Shown one piece after another: positions 61,011 through 64,000 of a DNA stretch of 64,000 bases. Origin of the DNA: Sphingomonas sp. TREG-RG-20F-R18-01 (GTDB lineage: Bacteria; Pseudomonadota; Alphaproteobacteria; Sphingomonadales; Sphingomonadaceae); contig NZ_JAKNQQ010000008.1 of the NCBI RefSeq assembly GCF_022662475.1, positions 62,001 to 126,000 of the forward strand. The letters are read 5' to 3'. A model generated the notes under the pieces. That model did no database searches and was not told the DNA's origin. It was given only the letters and a program-made list of their open reading frames with translations. Numbering within the stretch: the first letter of the stretch is position 1; the number at the start of each line of letters is the position of its first letter. The position numbers and the translations under genes were made by a program.

Positions 61011-61973
61011 ATGGCTCGCAAGAAGATCGCGCTGATCGGCGCCGGCAACATTGGCGGCACGCTCGCCCATCTCGCAGCGCTCAAGGGCCTCGGGGACGTC
61101 GTGTTGTTCGATGTCGTCGAAGGCGTTCCCCAGGGCAAGGCGCTCGACCTCAGCCAGTGCAGCCCCGTCGAGGGTTTCGACGCGACCATCACCGGCACCA
61201 ACGATTACAAGGACATCGCAGGCGCGGACGTGATCATCGTCACCGCTGGCGTCGCGCGCAAGCCCGGCATGAGCCGCGATGACCTGCTCGGCATCAACCT
61301 CAAGGTCATGAAGGCCGTCGGCGAGGGCATCGCTGCCAACGCACCCGACGCGTTCGTCATCTGCATTACCAACCCGCTCGACGCGATGGTGTGGGCGCTG
61401 CGCGAATTCTCCGGCCTCCCGCACAACAAGGTCGTCGGCATGGCCGGCGTGCTCGACTCGGCGCGATTCAGCCACTTCCTCGCGGACGAGTTCAAGGTCT
61501 CGGTCAAGGACGTCACCAGCTTCGTGCTCGGCGGCCACGGCGACACGATGGTCCCGGTCATTTCCTATTCGACCGTCTCGGGTATCCCGGTTCCTGATCT
61601 CGTCGCGATGGGCCGTTCGACCCAGGAGAAGATCGACGCGATCATCAAGCGCACCCGCGGCGGCGGCGGCGAGATCGTCGCGCTGCTCAAGACCGGCTCG
61701 GCTTATTATGCGCCCGCCACTAGCGGCATCGCGATGGCGGAAGCCTATCTGTATGACCAGAAGCGCGTCCTTCCGGCAGCAGCACACCTGACCGGCCAGT
61801 ATGGCATCGACAATCTCTATGTCGGTGTTCCGGTCGTGATCGGTGCGGGCGGCGTCGAGGAAGTCATCGAGATCAAGCTCGACGACGAAGCGAAGCAGAA
61901 CCTCAGCGTGTCGGTCGATGCGGTCAAGGAACTCCTCGTCGCGTGCAAGGCGATCGACGGGTCGCTCAACTGA
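61011..61973 (+). CDS. mdh: Malate dehydrogenase
   Basis: 320-residue LDH-type malate dehydrogenase. IGAGNIGGTLAHL is the NAD loop, ARKPGMSRDDLLGINLKVM carries the substrate Arg residues, and H176 in LGGHGDTMVP is the catalytic base. It interconverts malate and oxaloacetate. GAAAAGGATCCCGG offers AAGGA before the ATG. It heads the mdh - GIY-YIG - sucD - sucA run. Confidence 0.97.
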   Translation: MARKKIALIGAGNIGGTLAHLAALKGLGDVVLFDVVEGVPQGKALDLSQCSPVEGFDATITGTNDYKDIAGADVIIVTAGVARKPGMSRDDLLGINLKVMKAVGEGIAANAPDAFVICITNPLDAMVWALREFSGLPHNKVVGMAGVLDSARFSHFLADEFKVSVKDVTSFVLGGHGDTMVPVISYSTVSGIPVPDLVAMGRSTQEKIDAIIKRTRGGGGEIVALLKTGSAYYAPATSGIAMAEAYLYDQKRVLPAAAHLTGQYGIDNLYVGVPVVIGAGGVEEVIEIKLDDEAKQNLSVSVDAVKELLVACKAIDGSLN

Positions 61974-61998
61974 GGGAATCTGAGCTGAGATAGACGTG

Positions 61999-62023
61999 CC
62001 ACCCCGGCGCAGGCCGGGGCCCA
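61999..62023. repeat. Palindromic repeat flanking the GIY-YIG gene, left
   Basis: 25-bp palindromic unit (CCACCCCGGCGCAGGCCGGG core). Its reverse complement is matched at 23 of 25 positions by the unit at 62352-62376 on the other side of the GIY-YIG gene. Confidence 0.8.
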
Positions 62024-62041
62024 ACCGGGAAGGCCGAGGTA

Positions 62042-62338
62042 ATGGAAGAACAGGCTTCCGTTTACATCATGGCAAGCGGTTACAACGGCACGATCTATCT
62101 TGGTTCAACGGTGAATCTGGCAAAGCGCGTGTGGGAACACCGCAACGGCGTGGTCGCCGGCTTCACGAAGAGATACGACTGCAAGCGGCTCGTCTGGTAC
62201 GAAATGCTTGGCAGTTGGGAAGCCGCCCGGCAGCGCGAGCTGCAGATGAAGGAGTGGAAGCGCGACTGGAAGCTACGAGAGATCAACGGTTTTAACCCAG
62301 ATTGGGCCGACCTGTACGATCGTATCGCGCTACCCTGA
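62042..62338 (+). CDS. GIY-YIG nuclease-domain protein
   Basis: 98-residue single-domain protein of the YhbQ/COG2827 type. VYIMASGYNGTIYLGSTVNL carries the two-strand motif in altered form (GTIY...LGST in place of GIY...YIG), followed by RVWEHRNGVVAGFTKRYDCK with the conserved Arg/His and LVWYEMLGSWEAARQRELQM with the conserved Glu. It may cut or bind DNA. It breaks the otherwise metabolic mdh-sucD-sucA array and is bracketed by inverted copies of the intergenic repeat, which suggests a cassette. Confidence 0.88.
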   Translation: MEEQASVYIMASGYNGTIYLGSTVNLAKRVWEHRNGVVAGFTKRYDCKRLVWYEMLGSWEAARQRELQMKEWKRDWKLREINGFNPDWADLYDRIALP

Positions 62339-62351
62339 CTGCCTTCGCTAT

Positions 62352-62376
62352 TGGACCCCGGCCTTCGCCGGGGTGG
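62352..62376. repeat. Palindromic repeat flanking the GIY-YIG gene, right
   Basis: Inverted counterpart of 61999-62023 (23 of 25 positions), ending 15 bases before the sucD start, so that the sucD ribosome-binding site (AAGGAACGAG) lies just outside it. Confidence 0.8.
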
Positions 62377-62391
62377 TAAGGAACGAGATAT

Positions 62392-63276
62392 ATGAGCATC
62401 CTCGTCGACAAGAACACCAAGGTCATCACCCAGGGCATGACCGGGGAAACCGGCAGCTTCCACACCAAGGCGGCGCTGGAATACGGCACGCAGATGGTTG
62501 GCGGCGTCACGCCCGGCAAGGGTGGCACGACGCATCTCGACCTGCCGGTGTATGACACCGTGGCCGAAGCCGTCGCCATGACCGGCGCGACCGCGTCCGT
62601 GATCTACGTTCCGCCCCCCTTCGCGGCGGATTCGATCCTCGAAGCGATCGACGCGCAGGTTCCGCTGATCGTCACGATTACCGAGGGCATTCCGGTGCTC
62701 GACATGGTCCGCGTCAAGCGCGCGCTGTCGGGGTCCAAGTCGCGGCTGATCGGCCCGAACTGCCCCGGCGTCCTGACCCCCGGCGAGTGCAAGATCGGCA
62801 TCATGCCCGGCAGCATCTTCAAGCAGGGGTCGGTCGGCGTTGTCAGCCGTTCAGGCACGCTGACCTATGAGGCGGTGTTCCAGACGTCGAACGCTGGTCT
62901 CGGTCAGACGACCGCGGTCGGCATCGGTGGCGATCCGGTCAACGGCACGAACTTCATCGACGTGCTCGAGCTGTTCCTCGCGGACGACGCGACCAAGTCG
63001 ATCATCATGATCGGCGAGATCGGTGGTTCGGCCGAGGAAGAGGCTGCGCAGTTCCTGATCGACGAGGCCAAGCGTGGCCGCAAGAAGCCGATGGCCGGCT
63101 TCATCGCGGGCCGCACGGCACCTCCGGGTCGTCGCATGGGCCATGCCGGTGCGATCGTTTCGGGCGGCCAGGGCGGCGCGGAAGACAAGATTGCGGCGAT
63201 GGAGCGCGCAGGCATCCGCGTCTCCGGTTCGCCGAGCGAACTGGGCACGACCTTGCTGGAAGTGCTCAAGGGTTAA
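62392..63276 (+). CDS. sucD: Succinyl-CoA synthetase alpha subunit
   Basis: 294-residue alpha subunit. ITQGMTGETGSFHTKAALEY begins the CoA-binding domain, IGPNCPGVLTPGECKIGIMPG follows, and H251 in RRMGHAGAIVSGG is the phosphohistidine. With SucB-partner SucC it makes succinate, CoA and ATP/GTP from succinyl-CoA; sucC is not in this window and must lie elsewhere. AAGGAA precedes the ATG. Confidence 0.97.
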   Translation: MSILVDKNTKVITQGMTGETGSFHTKAALEYGTQMVGGVTPGKGGTTHLDLPVYDTVAEAVAMTGATASVIYVPPPFAADSILEAIDAQVPLIVTITEGIPVLDMVRVKRALSGSKSRLIGPNCPGVLTPGECKIGIMPGSIFKQGSVGVVSRSGTLTYEAVFQTSNAGLGQTTAVGIGGDPVNGTNFIDVLELFLADDATKSIIMIGEIGGSAEEEAAQFLIDEAKRGRKKPMAGFIAGRTAPPGRRMGHAGAIVSGGQGGAEDKIAAMERAGIRVSGSPSELGTTLLEVLKG

Positions 63277-63380
63277 CGGCACATCGCCCCGGCCGGTTGG
63301 TCGGGGCCGCCGCGTCCGGTCGGGCGCGGCGGTGTCCCACTACTAGAGACCCCAATGTTCCGGGGTGACGAGGACTCGCT

Positions 63381-64000
63381 ATGGGCTACGAGAACCAGGA
63401 CTTCGGCGATATCGCAGGCGGCGTCAGCCCCGCGTTCATCGAGACGCTCTACGCGCGTTTCCGCACCTCCCCGGACAGCGTCGAACCGGCCTGGCGTGGC
63501 TTCTTCGAAGGCCTTGAAGGCACGTCTTCGGGCCCGAGCTGGCAGTCGGCGAAATGGCCACTGTCGACCACCGACGATCTGACCGCTGCGCTCGATCCGA
63601 CCCAGATGGAGCCCGCGCCCAAGCCCGTGAAGGGTGGCGCGAAGCCTGCTCCGGCGGCGGCCCCCGCGGTCAGCCAGGATGACATCATCCGCGCCGCGGG
63701 CGATTCGATCCGCGCGATGCTGCTCATCCGCACGTACCGCGTGCGCGGCCATCTCGCCGCCAATCTCGATCCGCTCGGCCTCTCCAAGCGCGAGATGCCC
63801 GCCGACCTCAAGACCGAATATCACGGCTTCTCGGATGCTGACATCGACCGTCCGGTCTATCTCGGCGGGACGATGGGGCTGCAATGGGCGACCGTGCGCG
63901 AACTCGTCGACACGCTGCGCGCCAATTATTGCGGCAATGTCGGCCTCGAATATATGCACATCGCCGACGTCGAGGAGCGGCGCTTCCTGCAGGACCGCAT
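63381..64000 (+). CDS. sucA: 2-oxoglutarate dehydrogenase E1 component (5' part)
   Basis: The frame is open to the window end, giving 206 of the usual roughly 930-990 residues. The N-terminal helix SPAFIETLYARFRTSPDSVE that binds E2, the Pro/Ala linker, then IRAMLLIRTYRVRGHLAANL and HIADVEERRFLQDR are typical of SucA. It decarboxylates 2-oxoglutarate with thiamine diphosphate. It lies 104 bp after sucD, with GACGAGGA in front of the ATG. The spacer contains small GC hairpins only. Confidence 0.96.
   Translation, partial: MGYENQDFGDIAGGVSPAFIETLYARFRTSPDSVEPAWRGFFEGLEGTSSGPSWQSAKWPLSTTDDLTAALDPTQMEPAPKPVKGGAKPAPAAAPAVSQDDIIRAAGDSIRAMLLIRTYRVRGHLAANLDPLGLSKREMPADLKTEYHGFSDADIDRPVYLGGTMGLQWATVRELVDTLRANYCGNVGLEYMHIADVEERRFLQDR

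Noticed and set aside
1..64000. tRNA or rRNA genes, CRISPR arrays, prophage or complete insertion sequences
   Set aside because: No cloverleaf, array of spaced repeats, phage structural genes or transposase was found anywhere in the window.

Overview
The window is high-GC (about two thirds G+C by eye), densely packed DNA. The best fit is a member of the Sphingomonadaceae (Alphaproteobacteria), probably Sphingomonas or a close relative. The pointers are the order sdhCDA...sdhB - thioesterase - zapE - mdh - sucD - sucA, a Caulobacter-type xylX/xylB/xylC set, a galactose-oxidation (De Ley-Doudoroff type) cluster, and small palindromic GC-rich intergenic repeats of a kind I associate with sphingomonads. 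I see no tRNA, rRNA, CRISPR array, prophage or recognisable insertion sequence.

Layout. 1-3.4 kb: an MFS carrier, an ArsB/SLC13-type carrier and the peroxide-resistance protein Ohr. 3.5-10.8 kb: a patch of six sugar-handling genes in alternating orientation (two GT4 enzymes, two GT2-like proteins, one GT28/MurG-like protein, and a sucrose-phosphate-synthase-like GT4 fused to a HAD phosphatase). 10.9-15.7 kb: a DUF6916 protein, a large hybrid histidine kinase and a two-domain KaiC-like ATPase, with a near-canonical FNR/FixK box upstream. 15.8-20.1 kb: a translationally coupled EmrB-EmrA-NodT tripartite efflux operon. 20.1-23.6 kb: galactose dehydrogenase and a GntR/FCD regulator, divergent from KDGal kinase and KDPGal aldolase. 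23.8-31.9 kb: MaoC and CitE-like enzymes, a dipeptidase, a lipoprotein sugar dehydrogenase with a DUF2231 membrane protein behind a possible general-stress promoter, an SLC13/TrkA_C permease and an SGNH hydrolase.

31.9-40.2 kb: a xylose oxidation operon (xylX-xylB-xylC-sugar porter) ending in a clear intrinsic terminator, then a lone GT8-like gene, a LacI-family regulator and a second MFS carrier. The xylX promoter and the second MFS promoter each carry a 14-bp TGnTAnCGnTAnCA operator, so the regulator between them probably controls both. 40.2-42.7 kb: a DUF2252 protein, a small lipoprotein and a glycerophosphodiesterase. 42.8-50.3 kb: a PaoABC-type molybdenum aldehyde oxidoreductase with a duplicated large subunit, XdhC and a MobA-like cofactor nucleotidyltransferase. 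50.4-54.0 kb: an SDR and two tandem chemotaxis receptors with globin-like sensor domains.

54.1-64.0 kb: TCA-cycle genes. sdhCDA is separated from sdhB by an antisense MazEF-type pair and a ClpP-like protease. A thioesterase, zapE, mdh, a GIY-YIG gene bracketed by inverted repeats, sucD and the 5' end of sucA follow. The features most worth following up are the shared LacI operators, the repeat-bracketed GIY-YIG gene with its gene-less counterpart at 23.6 kb, the kinase/KaiC module with its FixK box, the receptor pair of which one lacks the proposed heme histidine, and the ClpP-like gene inside the sdh locus.
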